A DNA stretch of 35,471 nucleotides from a virus: positions 1 through 35,471 of the IMG/VR virus record IMGVR_UViG_3300025645_000028, one strand, 5' to 3'. The position numbers and the translations under genes are program-made. Shown piece by piece: positions 1 through 8,310 of this stretch. Position 1 is the stretch's first letter, and each line of letters begins with the position of its first letter. Below the pieces are notes generated by a model, which was not told the DNA's origin, did not search any database, and saw only the letters and a program-made list of their open reading frames with translations.

Positions 1-127
1 CAATGGGCGCAATGGGTGTTGAAGCTGAAGTAGTCGAAGCGCAACTATTGAAGGTTCAGTCTGCTATGGCTATCGCTCAGGGTGTGCAAGGTATCAAAGA
101 AGCTATACCGAGCTTTAAAGCGTTGAC
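1..127. repeat. Terminal direct repeat marking a circular assembly
   Basis: These 127 bases are identical to 35345-35471. The tape-measure reading frame continues without a break from the right end of the window into the left end. The repeat is therefore best read as an assembly overlap of one k-mer length on a circular or circularly permuted molecule. The unique genome would be 35,344 bp. A genuine packaged terminal repeat is not excluded, but one lying inside a tail gene would be unusual. Confidence 0.93.
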
Positions 128-1685
128 TGCTGGAATAATGAAAACGGCAGCAGCTCAAAAAGCGTTAACCATTGCTCAAGGGATTGGTGCAGTAGCTACA
201 GAGGTTCTTAATGCGGTTATGAATAGTAACCCTATTCTCTTATTGATAACAGCGGTTGCTGGACTTGCTTATGCATACAGAGAGTACACAAATGTGATTG
301 CAGATGTGGAAGAAATGAACGAAAAACTAAACGATTCTCTTGAGCGACAAAACAATCTACTAGATAAAACTATTGCAAAGATTAGAAAAAGCTCAGAGCA
401 AAGGCTTAGACAGTTAGAACTAGATGGAGCTAGTGAGAAGGTTCTACACGAGGAGAGACTTAGACAGATAGAAGAAGAAAACTTAATACGTAAAGCACAA
501 GTAAGCGAGGTTAAGTTTCAGGTAGAGGAAAAATCCAAAATATTAAAACTTGCACTAAAGCACGATGACAAAGAGCTTGCAGAGTCCACAGCTCAAGAAA
601 TAAAAGATATAGAAAAAAAATACGAAGAGTTACGTCTACTAGATGGAGATTACTTACAGGACAAGCAAGAAGAAGATAATAAATACCAAGAGACAGTTAA
701 CACTAACAGAGAAAAAGACGTAGCGAATTATAAAGCGTATACCGAAAAGAAAAAAGCATACGATGAAAAGAGGCTACAAACTAAGAGGGAGATTGAGGAT
801 AAAGTTTTAGAACTTCAAGCAGATACAGAAGTAAAGGAGCAAGAATTAAACGTATTAAAACTAGAACGCTACAGAGCTGACACTTTAAAAAATACAGAGC
901 TAACCGAGTCTGAAAAAACAGAGTTAATAGCTCTAGCGGAAGAGGAGGCTTGGCAAAAAAGAAAAGAGATAGCAAATAAGTATAAAGCGATTGACGATGA
1001 AGAATTAAAAGTAGCACAAGAATTTGAAGCACTAAAAAAACAAACGGAACTTGAAGAGTTAGAAGCGAGACTTGCAGCAGAGCAAGAAATCTACGACAGG
1101 GTAAGGGATGAACAATTAGAAAAAGACAAAGCTGCTGCCGAGCAGAAGAAAGCTATCACTTCGGCAGGACTAGATAGTGCTATGGCTTCTTTGGAGTCTT
1201 TACAGTCTCTAAATGAATTAGTGACACAGAGCGAATTAAAAAACGCAGAAGGTAACGAAGCAAAGCAAGAAGAGATTAGGAAAAAATCTTTTGAACGTAA
1301 CAAGAAGTTACAAATCGCAATGGCTGTAATCTCAGGAGTTCAAGGTGTGATTAATGCGCTAACAGCTCAAAGTACAATTCCTGAGCCTTTTGGAACTATC
1401 TTAAAAGTTGCTTCTGCTGCTGCTATTGGAGCGACTACAGCTGTAAATATTGCAAAAATAAAAGCTAGTACATATCAAGGTGGTGGCGGTGGTGGTGCAA
1501 GTGCTTCTATAACATCTGCTCCTAGAATGCCTAGTTTTAACATTGTAGGAAACAGTCCACAGAATCAACTAGCGCAATCGTTAGGAAGTCAAGAACAAGA
1601 ACCAATTAAAACTTATGTTGTAAGTGGTGAAGTATCAACAGCGCAGAGCTTAGATAGAAATAGAGTAAGGACAGCGAGTTTATAA
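3..1685 (+). CDS. Tail tape-measure protein, 3' part (560 of 671 residues)
   Basis: This is the larger part of the tape-measure gene, which begins at 35014 and crosses the window ends. The joined product is 671 residues. The part here opens with a small-residue, Ala/Gly-rich hydrophobic stretch, with a likely membrane segment near local residues 75-92 (PILLLITAVAGLAYAY). Long charged coiled coil follows, rich in Glu, Lys and Gln (about 100-400), then a second hydrophobic stretch (about 440-485), a Gly run and a polar tail. This layout is typical of proteins that set tail length and help DNA enter the cell. Its position directly after the other tail genes agrees. There is no lysozyme or peptidase domain that I recognise. 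The ATG at base 3 is internal and not the real start. Confidence 0.85.
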   Translation: MGAMGVEAEVVEAQLLKVQSAMAIAQGVQGIKEAIPSFKALTAGIMKTAAAQKALTIAQGIGAVATEVLNAVMNSNPILLLITAVAGLAYAYREYTNVIADVEEMNEKLNDSLERQNNLLDKTIAKIRKSSEQRLRQLELDGASEKVLHEERLRQIEEENLIRKAQVSEVKFQVEEKSKILKLALKHDDKELAESTAQEIKDIEKKYEELRLLDGDYLQDKQEEDNKYQETVNTNREKDVANYKAYTEKKKAYDEKRLQTKREIEDKVLELQADTEVKEQELNVLKLERYRADTLKNTELTESEKTELIALAEEEAWQKRKEIANKYKAIDDEELKVAQEFEALKKQTELEELEARLAAEQEIYDRVRDEQLEKDKAAAEQKKAITSAGLDSAMASLESLQSLNELVTQSELKNAEGNEAKQEEIRKKSFERNKKLQIAMAVISGVQGVINALTAQSTIPEPFGTILKVASAAAIGATTAVNIAKIKASTYQGGGGGGASASITSAPRMPSFNIVGNSPQNQLAQSLGSQEQEPIKTYVVSGEVSTAQSLDRNRVRTASL

Positions 1686-1692
1686 AATTCCA

Positions 1693-1727
1693 AATCCCCT
1701 GAGTTACCTATTTTTACTCAGGGGATT
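1693..1727. terminator. Bidirectional terminator between convergent genes
   Basis: A perfect 12-bp inverted repeat (AATCCCCTGAGT at 1693-1704, ACTCAGGGGATT at 1716-1727) has an 11-nt loop. It starts 8 bp after the tape-measure stop and lies about 25 bp beyond the end of the minus-strand ParB-like gene, so it can serve both transcripts. U-tracts are short on both sides. Confidence 0.8.
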
Positions 1728-1752
1728 ATCTAACTATTTTAAAGGTTCTTTG

Positions 1753-2499
1753 TTATTTTTTTTGAATACTTCTATATGTTTTTAACTGAGTATTTAACCA
1801 AGGTCTAATCATTTCTACAGAAGATAATAACGGGCTATCTTGTTTAGCTAACTCCTCTAGTTGTAAAAATAAGTAGTTCATTTCTTGTTTATTGTTTTTT
1901 ACTTTTTGATGTACAAACGTACACACTCTATTTATGGTAAACGCTTGAAATTTAGCACCTCCGTAAGTAGACTTTAGCCTAAGAAAATTATCGTTTAAAT
2001 ACTCGCTAAAATCTAAGTTTTTTATTTCGCTTCTTCCATCTTTAAAACATTGATTAGTTCCAGAGTTGAAGTAGATATTCAACACGTTACCTACTGAAAA
2101 TACATTTTTCGACTTTAAATATTTACCATAAACAAAGTTATAGGCGTCTTTGTTTCGAGAAAAGCTTTTTAAATAATCTAATGCGCCCCATGCTCTATTA
2201 GAGTTATTTAAACTGATAATGTATTTTTGAGACATATCCAAGTCACTTGTATCTATCCAATCAACAATATAAACCGGTACGCTTGATAGATTCAGTTGCT
2301 CAGCAGCTAGAACCCTATGATGCCCCTCTATAATATTTCCTTTTTCATCTATAATAACAGGAGATAACCAACCGAACTCTTTTAGTTTTTTAGCAAACTT
2401 CTCAGTGTGCTTTACAACTATATCTCTATTAACTAAAGATTGAGTTAATTTACTGATTGGGTAATTTGCTTCAAATAATCCTTTTTTTAGATTCTTCAT
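1753..2499 (-). CDS. ParB/sulfiredoxin-fold nuclease-like protein (moron)
   Basis: The 248-residue protein has a ParB N-terminal-type domain. Residues about 12-85 contain a segment with GWLSPVIIDEKGNIIEGHHR followed by VLAAEQL, matching the ParB box that normally reads G(E/H)RR with a following Ala-rich helix. No helix-turn-helix or ParA partner is visible, so plasmid-type partitioning is unlikely. Lone ParB-like proteins in phages are often nucleases or CTP-binding regulators. The C-terminal 150 residues are not recognised. It is one of only two minus-strand genes, placed between tail and head blocks. It has its own consensus promoter (2527-2556) and a terminator shared with the tape-measure gene. 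That autonomy suggests a moron expressed apart from the late programme. Fold confidence is good; function is open. Confidence 0.7.
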   Translation of the reverse strand: MKNLKKGLFEANYPISKLTQSLVNRDIVVKHTEKFAKKLKEFGWLSPVIIDEKGNIIEGHHRVLAAEQLNLSSVPVYIVDWIDTSDLDMSQKYIISLNNSNRAWGALDYLKSFSRNKDAYNFVYGKYLKSKNVFSVGNVLNIYFNSGTNQCFKDGRSEIKNLDFSEYLNDNFLRLKSTYGGAKFQAFTINRVCTFVHQKVKNNKQEMNYLFLQLEELAKQDSPLLSSVEMIRPWLNTQLKTYRSIQKK

Positions 2500-2526
2500 A
2501 ATTTAATTTTTAGTTATTAATTTCTT

Positions 2527-2556
2527 CAAATATATATAAATAATTCCAATTGACAA
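2527..2556 (-). promoter_or_regulatory. Promoter of the ParB-like gene
   Basis: On the minus strand TTG (2554-2556) is followed by exactly 19 bp and then TATATTTG (2527-2534). This is a perfect match to the Bacteroidota -33/-7 promoter TTG-N19-TAnnTTTG. The box lies 27 bp upstream of the ATG at 2499. Confidence 0.8.
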
Positions 2557-2585
2557 CAAAAAACATAAATAAAAGTCAATTAAGT

Positions 2586-3164
2586 ATGCAAGAAATCGAA
2601 TTAACAATAAGAAACGAGAAAGAAGATGGGGTTTTTGCCGTGTCTTTGGTAGAGTCTCCAGCGATTGAAGAGAACTTTGTAGCGTTAAGCTCTGAGGGTG
2701 TAGAGTTAAAGGTTGCAGATGAAGAAAGGCGTATCGTAGTAGGCATGGCTTTAGTGCCTGAGAAACGTATTTACAGAAAGCAGAAAGGCAAAGAGTTTAA
2801 CATTTGGTTTAGTAAAGAAACTATTGCAAAGACTCAGGAGCTTTATATGCGTAATCTAAACGCAAACAATGTAACAGTAGAACACGAGCGACCAATCAAA
2901 GGGGCTACGGTCATTGAAAGTTGGATAGTAGAAGATACTAAACACGATAAAAGCAATTTATACAACCTTAACGCAGTTGAAGGTGCTTGGTGTATTATGA
3001 TGAAGATACACAACGACGAAGAATGGGAGAAAGTTAAAAGCGGAGATTACAAAGGTTTCAGTATTGAAGCAATGTATCAAGGTTTCGAGCAATTACAATC
3101 TAAGGAGTTAACAGAAGAAGAACAATTATTAGAAACTATAAAAAACATAATAACAAATGGCTAA
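2586..3164 (+). CDS. Prohead protease, XkdF-like serine protease
   Basis: A 192-residue protein related to the XkdF family of putative phage serine proteases, which cleave scaffold and capsid precursors inside the prohead. It shows the family features GMALVPEKRIYR (about 53-64), a FSKETI segment, TVEHE with a candidate catalytic His at about 100, and GFSIEA with a candidate Ser at about 159. The reading frame can be opened upstream to a TTG at 2550. I prefer the ATG at 2586 because the extra 12 residues look unrelated and the ATG has the same TTAAGT-ATG type of context as the gene at 7990. It overlaps the next gene by 8 bp and lies upstream of the scaffold and major capsid genes, as expected. 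Confidence 0.78.
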   Translation: MQEIELTIRNEKEDGVFAVSLVESPAIEENFVALSSEGVELKVADEERRIVVGMALVPEKRIYRKQKGKEFNIWFSKETIAKTQELYMRNLNANNVTVEHERPIKGATVIESWIVEDTKHDKSNLYNLNAVEGAWCIMMKIHNDEEWEKVKSGDYKGFSIEAMYQGFEQLQSKELTEEEQLLETIKNIITNG

Positions 3165-4500
3165 AAACACATTGTTTAAAGTACAGGCAGAATGTATAGA
3201 CGACGACTCTAGCTTAGCTTATGAGTGTGGCGCATTATATGTTAAAGATGAAGAGTTAATAGTTCACGCTGGCGGTATATTTAAAAATATATCTAGCTCG
3301 GCTTTACAGAATCAAATAGTTGTTAATCAATCTAATTTTGCCGAAACTTTAGGAGGTGTTATTGATTCTACAAAGGATTATTTTTTAGATGGTATTATTG
3401 ATATGGGGACTACACAGATAACCGTGCCTACTACTGGAATAACTTTAAGAGGTTACAGTTTTGATTTAAGCGGTTTGATTTCTAGCGAAGATAATTATAC
3501 TATGTTCATTAGTGAAAGCATTGCTATCGGTTCGGGCAATGTATTAGGTTTTGACTATTACATAAGCGTTACAGGTACATCTTCAAAGGTTTACGAATTG
3601 TACGATGCGAATGGGTTTAACGCTTTTGAATTTCAAAGAGTTAATTTCATTGATTGTACTTCTTTAGGTGATATTTACGACTACAGACAAGGGTTAGAAA
3701 CTGGAACGGGTAGATTTGGCGGTTCACCATCATTAACACTGCACGGCAATTGGTTAGGCGGTTATAGAATAACAACTTCGATTGTTCGTGGAATGTCAGA
3801 CACTACAACAGAGCCATTATTTAAGGCTGGAACTTCTTTTGTGATGAATAGTAGGTTTTTAACCGATATTAATGTTGACCTAGGAACTTTACAACCGTTT
3901 TTTGATTTCTCAGATGTTAATTTTCCTAACCCTTCAACACTAGAATTAAGAGGCACTATTGTAACACGTGACGGTGTTATATCTCCGAACGATATAAACA
4001 CAACGCCAAACATAGAAGCGTCAAATTTATCATGTAGCTGGAGACATAATAACGGAATACCTAATACTTTTATCGGTGGCGTATCGACGTTAACTACGGA
4101 GATAGAGACAGGTGTTACAGGTGGATTGCCCTTTATACTTTTGGGTACTTTTACTAATTCGGATTTGCAGCATTTTGATAGTCCTTCAAACGGTCAGTTA
4201 AGACATTTAGGCTCTAACCCTAGAGAATATACTGTGAACTTTGACTTTATACTTGATGGAGGGCAAAACGATGAATACAAGCTAGAGTTAGTTAAAGATG
4301 ATGGTTCTTTAAGTGTGGTATATCAACAAACAAGAGTCATCAACAACTTGCAAGGTGGACGAGATGTTGCATACTTTACAGGATTAGCAAATCTAATATT
4401 AAACCAAAACGACTTGGTGTATTGGCAAGTGACAAACATAACGGATAATACAAATTGCACTCTGGAATTAGATAGTTCTTGGAGTGTTGAAGAAAGGTAA
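3157..4500 (+). CDS. Probable fibre or decoration protein, beta-helix-like
   Basis: A 447-residue protein with no enzyme motif that I can see. The middle (about 85-290) is rich in Thr, Ser, Gly, Val and Asn, with short repeated strand-like segments (for example ITVPTTGITLRGY) that resemble a right-handed beta-helix. The last 110 residues look like a separate beta-sandwich (EYTVNFDF to the end). Such architecture is common in surface-exposed phage fibres and head decorations. The gene overlaps the protease by 8 bp and precedes the scaffold, so a head-fibre or head-decoration role is plausible. This is inferred from composition and place, not from recognised homology. Confidence 0.45.
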   Translation: MAKNTLFKVQAECIDDDSSLAYECGALYVKDEELIVHAGGIFKNISSSALQNQIVVNQSNFAETLGGVIDSTKDYFLDGIIDMGTTQITVPTTGITLRGYSFDLSGLISSEDNYTMFISESIAIGSGNVLGFDYYISVTGTSSKVYELYDANGFNAFEFQRVNFIDCTSLGDIYDYRQGLETGTGRFGGSPSLTLHGNWLGGYRITTSIVRGMSDTTTEPLFKAGTSFVMNSRFLTDINVDLGTLQPFFDFSDVNFPNPSTLELRGTIVTRDGVISPNDINTTPNIEASNLSCSWRHNNGIPNTFIGGVSTLTTEIETGVTGGLPFILLGTFTNSDLQHFDSPSNGQLRHLGSNPREYTVNFDFILDGGQNDEYKLELVKDDGSLSVVYQQTRVINNLQGGRDVAYFTGLANLILNQNDLVYWQVTNITDNTNCTLELDSSWSVEER

Positions 4501-4558
4501 TGTATAAAAATAAAACAGATTAATATACAATTAGTTAATTAATTAAACAACAAAATAT

Positions 4559-5161
4559 ATGAACAAAGCAGAAACAACATTAGATAAAATTAAGATTGCT
4601 TTAGGCTTGAAGTCTGAAGAGGTTAAGATGGCATCTATGAAATTAGAAGATGGTGTTACCATTATCGAAGCAGAAATGTTTGAAGCTGGACAGCCTGTTA
4701 TGATTGTAACAGAAGATGACCAACGAATTGCACTACCTGAAGGAGAGTACGTTTTAGAAGATGGAATGGTTCTTAAAGTAGTTGAAGAGGGTGTAATTGA
4801 CTCAATCGGTGAGAAGGTAGAAGAAGAGCCAATAGTTGAAGATGAAGTAGCAGCGTCAGACTCAGCAGAACAAACGGTAGCAACGCCTAAGAAAGTAATC
4901 GAAGCGGTTACAAAAGAGAGTCACTTTTCAAAAGAAATGCCTGACTCAGTATTAAAAGCTATTGCAGATGTAGTAGATGCTAAATTAGCTGAGTACAAAG
5001 CGGAACTTTCTAAAGAAGAAGTAGAGCTTTCAAAAGAAGCGGAAGAGTTAGAGTTAGAAGCTATTAAGCCTATCACTCCAAATCCTGAGAAAGCAAACAA
5101 AGTAGAATTTAATAAACAAAATAGTTCATTAACGAGTTATTTAAACAATTTAACAAAATAA
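4559..5161 (+). CDS. Probable head scaffolding protein
   Basis: A 200-residue, very acidic, low-complexity protein lying between the protease and the major capsid protein (3 bp before its ATG), the usual place of a scaffold. Residues about 25-80 form a compact beta-rich segment (VTIIEAEMFEAGQPVMIV). The middle is disordered (VEEEPIVEDEVAASDSAEQ), and about 110-170 is predicted helical with repeated Lys-Glu pairs, suiting a coiled-coil scaffold core. A short polar tail could touch the capsid. The assignment rests on context and composition. Confidence 0.6.
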   Translation: MNKAETTLDKIKIALGLKSEEVKMASMKLEDGVTIIEAEMFEAGQPVMIVTEDDQRIALPEGEYVLEDGMVLKVVEEGVIDSIGEKVEEEPIVEDEVAASDSAEQTVATPKKVIEAVTKESHFSKEMPDSVLKAIADVVDAKLAEYKAELSKEEVELSKEAEELELEAIKPITPNPEKANKVEFNKQNSSLTSYLNNLTK

Positions 5162-5164
5162 ATA

Positions 5165-6109
5165 ATGGCAACAACAACAACAATTACGAGTAACTACGCT
5201 GGCATCGTCGCTGGTGAAATTATCGGAAAAGCATTTAAAGAGACTCAAACTATCTCTCAAAACTTAGTAACAGTATTACCAAACGTAGCTTACCAAGCTT
5301 CACTGCGTAAGATTGAGTACACAAATGGAAAAGTAGATTACACTTGTGGGTTTACACCTGAAGGAGCAGTAGATTTATCAGAGAAACTGTTAGTTCCTAA
5401 GAAAATCATGAATCCAATTCAATTGTGTAAAGAAGATTTCCGTCACGTATGGGATAACGCAACAATGGGATTCTCTGCTCACAACGATGACTTACCAAAA
5501 GATGAGTCTACAGCGTTACTTAACGAAATATTAAAAGATACAGCAGTAGCAGTAGGTGGTGAGATTTGGACAGGTGACTCTGCGGTTTCAGGTCAAATCG
5601 GTGGATTCATTCCTAAGTTCGTTTTAGATGGCGATGTAGTAAAAGCAAACAACGGTATTGTACCAATTGGGGCAGCTATCACAAAAGCTAACGTTCAATC
5701 TGAGATTGAAAAAGTAATCGACGCAATTTCTTTAATTGATGGTTTACTAGGTAGAACTGACATCGTATTTGGAGTGTCAAGAAATGTAGCAACTGCTTAT
5801 ATGCAAGCTTTAGTTTCTGCTGGTATCTCTAACGGTTTAGGAGGTGCAGATATGGACTTGTACTACGGAGCATACAAAATGACTATTATCGATGACTTAC
5901 CATCAAATACAATCGTATGTTACCAAGTTAAAAACCTTTACTTCGGTACTGGATTAATGCAAGATTTCAACGAGATGAAATTGGTAGATGAGGATGAAAT
6001 CGGATTATTGACTGGTCAAGTTAGAGGTAAAATGGTTTACACAGGAGGTACGCAATATGTGAATTCAACTGAAATCGTTTGGTACTTGTCTTCTACAACA
6101 CCAGCGTAA
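5165..6109 (+). CDS. Major capsid protein, HK97-fold
   Basis: A 314-residue protein that would form the icosahedral shell. The N-terminal part (TTTTITSNYAGIVAGEIIGK) resembles capsid proteins with a short N-arm and no long cleaved delta domain. A central segment carries KIEYTNGKVDYTCGFTPEGA (E-loop-like). The C-terminal half (DIVFGVSRNVATAYMQAL, then MTIIDDLPSNTIVCYQVKNLYFGTG) has the pattern of the HK97 A-domain. It follows a scaffold-like gene and is followed by its own terminator, consistent with high-level expression. Codon use is cleaner than in its neighbours, with few rare codons, as in abundant proteins. Confidence 0.8.
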   Translation: MATTTTITSNYAGIVAGEIIGKAFKETQTISQNLVTVLPNVAYQASLRKIEYTNGKVDYTCGFTPEGAVDLSEKLLVPKKIMNPIQLCKEDFRHVWDNATMGFSAHNDDLPKDESTALLNEILKDTAVAVGGEIWTGDSAVSGQIGGFIPKFVLDGDVVKANNGIVPIGAAITKANVQSEIEKVIDAISLIDGLLGRTDIVFGVSRNVATAYMQALVSAGISNGLGGADMDLYYGAYKMTIIDDLPSNTIVCYQVKNLYFGTGLMQDFNEMKLVDEDEIGLLTGQVRGKMVYTGGTQYVNSTEIVWYLSSTTPA

Positions 6110-6129
6110 TAACAAACTTAACAATTATT

Positions 6130-6159
6130 AAAGGGGTGGGTGATTGCCTACCCTTTTTT
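6130..6159 (+). terminator. Terminator after the major capsid gene
   Basis: AAAGGGGTGGG (6130-6140) pairs with CCTACCCTTT (6147-6156) over 10 bp with one bulged G. A T-run follows (6154-6159). A very similar hairpin follows the next gene. Confidence 0.75.
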
Positions 6160-6183
6160 ATTAACTTATAAAATTATAATAAA

Positions 6184-6723
6184 ATGGCGTGCGATTTAAC
6201 AGCAGGGAGAACAGAACCTTGTAAAGATGCGGTTGGTGGATTGAAGAATATTTACTTTACCAACTATGACGAGATTACTGGTTACACATACGATGTAACA
6301 GACACAGATATGGTTGCAACCGTGACAGGTGCAGTAACTATTAACGCTTACAAGTACGAGCTTAAAGGTGCTAACGTACTAGACGAAAACGTGACAAGCT
6401 CAAGAGATAACGGTACAACATTTGTTGAACAGTCTCTAACGGTTGTATTGAAGAAAAAAGACGTAGCTACTCATAAAGAGATTAAGTTACTTTCTTACGG
6501 TAGGCCTAGAGTAGTTGTTGAAGATTACAACGGTAATTATTTCTTAATGGGATTAGAACACGGTGTAGAGCTTACGACGGCTGCGATTAGTTCAGGTACT
6601 GCAATGGGAGACTTAAGCGGTTACACGTTGACTCTAGTAGGTATGGAGAAAATACCAGCTAACTTTATTGACGCTTCAAGCGAAGCAGACTTAGCAACAG
6701 TTGGGTTTACAGTAGTAGCGTAA
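6184..6723 (+). CDS. Probable major tail tube protein
   Basis: A 179-residue protein beginning MACDLTAGRTEPCKDAVGG, a start I associate with tail or structural proteins of Bacteroidota phages. It is rich in beta-strand-like segments and has no enzyme motif. The pattern DGTTFVEQSLTVVLKKKD-like followed by YGRPRVVVEDYNGNYFLMG (about 85-125) suits a tube-protein beta-sandwich. It has its own flanking terminators on both sides (6130-6159 and 6736-6763), as expected for a highly produced structural protein. It lies next to the capsid gene rather than the tape measure, which is unusual. A head-decoration role is the main alternative. Confidence 0.5.
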   Translation: MACDLTAGRTEPCKDAVGGLKNIYFTNYDEITGYTYDVTDTDMVATVTGAVTINAYKYELKGANVLDENVTSSRDNGTTFVEQSLTVVLKKKDVATHKEIKLLSYGRPRVVVEDYNGNYFLMGLEHGVELTTAAISSGTAMGDLSGYTLTLVGMEKIPANFIDASSEADLATVGFTVVA

Positions 6724-6735
6724 TTATTAACTTTC

Positions 6736-6763
6736 AAAGGGTAGGTTTAATCGCTTACCCTTT
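6736..6763 (+). terminator. Terminator-like hairpin after the tail-tube gene
   Basis: AAAGGGTAGG (6736-6745) pairs with CTTACCCTTT (6754-6763) over 10 bp, including one G-T wobble, with an 8-nt loop. The hairpin closely resembles the one after the capsid gene. The downstream T-run is short, so termination may be partial and allow the next gene to be read. Confidence 0.6.
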
Positions 6764-6778
6764 ACTAAAAAAATAAAA

Positions 6779-7135
6779 ATGAGTAATTTATTAAAAGCCC
6801 TAAATGAGTTAGGAGAGGTTAAAATGTCTAGCGATGTTATCGAATTAGCAGGAGTTAGTGATATTAAAAAAGCACAAACAAAAGCTACAAACGAATGGGA
6901 GACAGGGCAAAAGCAAGAAGCTAAGATTGCACAAATAGCTACAGATGCCATTAACGGGTACAAACAGGCTAGAATATCTTATAACGAAGTAGTTAAAGGT
7001 GTTGCTACTATTAAGGCGCAAGCTAAAGAATTAGGTTTAGACTTGCCAAAAGATGTTGAAGCAATGGCAAAAAGAGCTAGTGAATACATTAAAGAGGGTG
7101 AAGCTAAAATCAAAAAGCTTCAATCGGCTAGGTAA
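6779..7135 (+). CDS. Uncharacterised helical structural-region protein
   Basis: A 118-residue protein that appears all-helical, with heptad-like spacing over residues about 28-118 and a strongly charged C-terminus (KEGEAKIKKLQSAR). It has no recognised domain. It is the last gene before a strong terminator, 16 bp after the hairpin following the tail-tube gene, and belongs to the head-tail block. A tail-assembly or minor head function is possible but not shown. Confidence 0.6.
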   Translation: MSNLLKALNELGEVKMSSDVIELAGVSDIKKAQTKATNEWETGQKQEAKIAQIATDAINGYKQARISYNEVVKGVATIKAQAKELGLDLPKDVEAMAKRASEYIKEGEAKIKKLQSAR

Positions 7136-7158
7136 CAAATAAAAAGGAGAACATATCT

Positions 7159-7190
7159 AACCCGTAGCTTTAATTAGTTACGGGTTTTTT
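7159..7190. terminator. Strong terminator between convergent genes
   Basis: AACCCGTA (7159-7166) pairs with TACGGGTT (7179-7186), extendable by two pairs across one mismatch, and is followed by TTTTTT. It ends the 6779-7135 gene on the plus strand. It also lies just beyond the stop of the minus-strand HNH gene. Confidence 0.85.
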
Positions 7191-7195
7191 GTTGT

Positions 7196-7924
7196 TTATA
7201 GAATCTTATCCCCCTTACTTAAATTATCTTCTGCCCAAAGCGGTTGAAGGTTTTTGTAATTAAACAAGGTTTCCATTTCTTGTTTTGTTTCCGCAATAGC
7301 TAAAGGCTTTATATGGTCAATATGCCATTCACCATAATTATTCCAATTCATCCCCTTTGTAAATTGCATCTCAATATGCTTTTTAGCCACCTCAAAAGTG
7401 CATCCTAAAAGTTTTGCTGTAGAGGTGTTTTTTTTCATATTCCTATATTTAAATGCTTGGTATATTCTGTTTCTTAAAGAATATTTTAAAGTCCTAATTT
7501 CTGATTTTCTTAAATCAGCATACTCTTTTTTATAATCTCTAACCCTATTTTTTTGTTGTTTTTTGTAAGTTTCAGAATTTCTGATGTACTCAGCTCTTTT
7601 TCGTTCTTTATAAACACCATCTTTTTTCAACTTTTCCCTATATTTTTTACCTGATTCCGATTTGCAAATTTTACATAAACCATATTTACCATCCTTGTTA
7701 GTTCTTACATTACTAAATTCATCAAACGATTTTACAGTATCGCATTTTGGGCAATATTTTTTATTTTCTTTTTTTAATTGTTCCTTCCAATAAGTGCCTT
7801 TTTCCTTTCTTGTACGTTCATTATTACAAGACTTGCAAGTCACATTAAGCCCATCAGAAAACCGTTTATTTCTACAGAAATCTTGGGTTTCTTTTATTTT
7901 TTTACAAGAGTTACACTTTTTCAT
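7196..7924 (-). CDS. HNH endonuclease with zinc ribbons, homing type
   Basis: A 242-residue nuclease. The N-terminal half holds four CxxC pairs (KKCNSC, CKSC, CPKC, CKIC), which would make two zinc ribbons. A long basic helical linker follows. The HNH core is C-terminal: WHIDHIKPL supplies the first His residues, NYKNLQPLWAEDN supplies the Asn, and the protein ends at NLSKGDKIL. This is the usual layout of free-standing phage HNH homing enzymes. The frame can be opened upstream to a GTG at 7930. I choose the ATG at 7924 because a promoter box ends at 7930, which also makes the mRNA nearly leaderless. The gene is antisense to all its neighbours and has its own promoter and terminator. Confidence 0.83.
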   Translation of the reverse strand: MKKCNSCKKIKETQDFCRNKRFSDGLNVTCKSCNNERTRKEKGTYWKEQLKKENKKYCPKCDTVKSFDEFSNVRTNKDGKYGLCKICKSESGKKYREKLKKDGVYKERKRAEYIRNSETYKKQQKNRVRDYKKEYADLRKSEIRTLKYSLRNRIYQAFKYRNMKKNTSTAKLLGCTFEVAKKHIEMQFTKGMNWNNYGEWHIDHIKPLAIAETKQEMETLFNYKNLQPLWAEDNLSKGDKIL

Positions 7925-7929
7925 AGTCA

Positions 7930-7959
7930 CGAATATATATAAATACTTTCAATAAACAA
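7930..7959 (-). promoter_or_regulatory. Promoter of the minus-strand HNH gene
   Basis: On the minus strand TTG (7957-7959), exactly 19 bp, then TATATTCG (7930-7937), one mismatch from TAnnTTTG. The expected transcription start is within a few bases of the ATG at 7924, so the message would be leaderless or almost so. Confidence 0.6.
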
Positions 7960-7989
7960 ACGAAAACTTTAAAATATAGTTATTTAAGT

Positions 7990-8310
7990 ATGATTATCTT
8001 AGAAGAAAGCGCATTAACACAAGAGTTTAACATTATACCACGCAAGAACGCAGCGGATAAAGTTGTGATTACTGGTATTGAAGGAGATACAGAGTACTTA
8101 TTTACACCTACTTACACAAGTTATTACATGACTGTAAGCGGTATCTTTAACTTAAAAGAAGGACAGCAGTACACTTTTATAGTTTACGATGACACAGACG
8201 AAGTACACAGAGGTAGAATCTTCTGTACTAATCAAGATATAAACAACTTCTCTATAAACGATGGGGAATATACAGAAACAACAAGTAACAACGATTTTAT
8301 TATAGTATAA
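7990..8310 (+). CDS. Conserved phage structural-region protein, unknown
   Basis: A 106-residue, mostly beta protein beginning MIILEESALTQEFNIIPR. It includes YYMTVSGIFNLKEGQQYTF and a C-terminal IFCTNQDINNFSIN stretch. I associate this type of protein with the region just upstream of the portal in Bacteroidota phages, but I know no established function. It abuts the portal gene without any spacer (TAA followed directly by ATG), so the two are co-translated. Confidence 0.6.
   Translation: MIILEESALTQEFNIIPRKNAADKVVITGIEGDTEYLFTPTYTSYYMTVSGIFNLKEGQQYTFIVYDDTDEVHRGRIFCTNQDINNFSINDGEYTETTSNNDFIIV

Noticed and set aside
1-127. Packaged direct terminal repeat of the virion DNA
   Set aside because: The repeat is 127 bp, a common assembler k-mer, and lies in the middle of the tape-measure gene. 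An assembly overlap is the simpler reading.
781-1032. Long minus-strand frames within tail and early genes (for example this one, and 27650-27964)
   Set aside because: They are antisense to well-supported genes, are Leu/Ser-rich as expected of mirror frames, and have no start context or motif.
2550-2585. Upstream TTG start for the prohead protease
   Set aside because: The added 12 residues have no resemblance to the family, and the ATG at 2586 has the better context.
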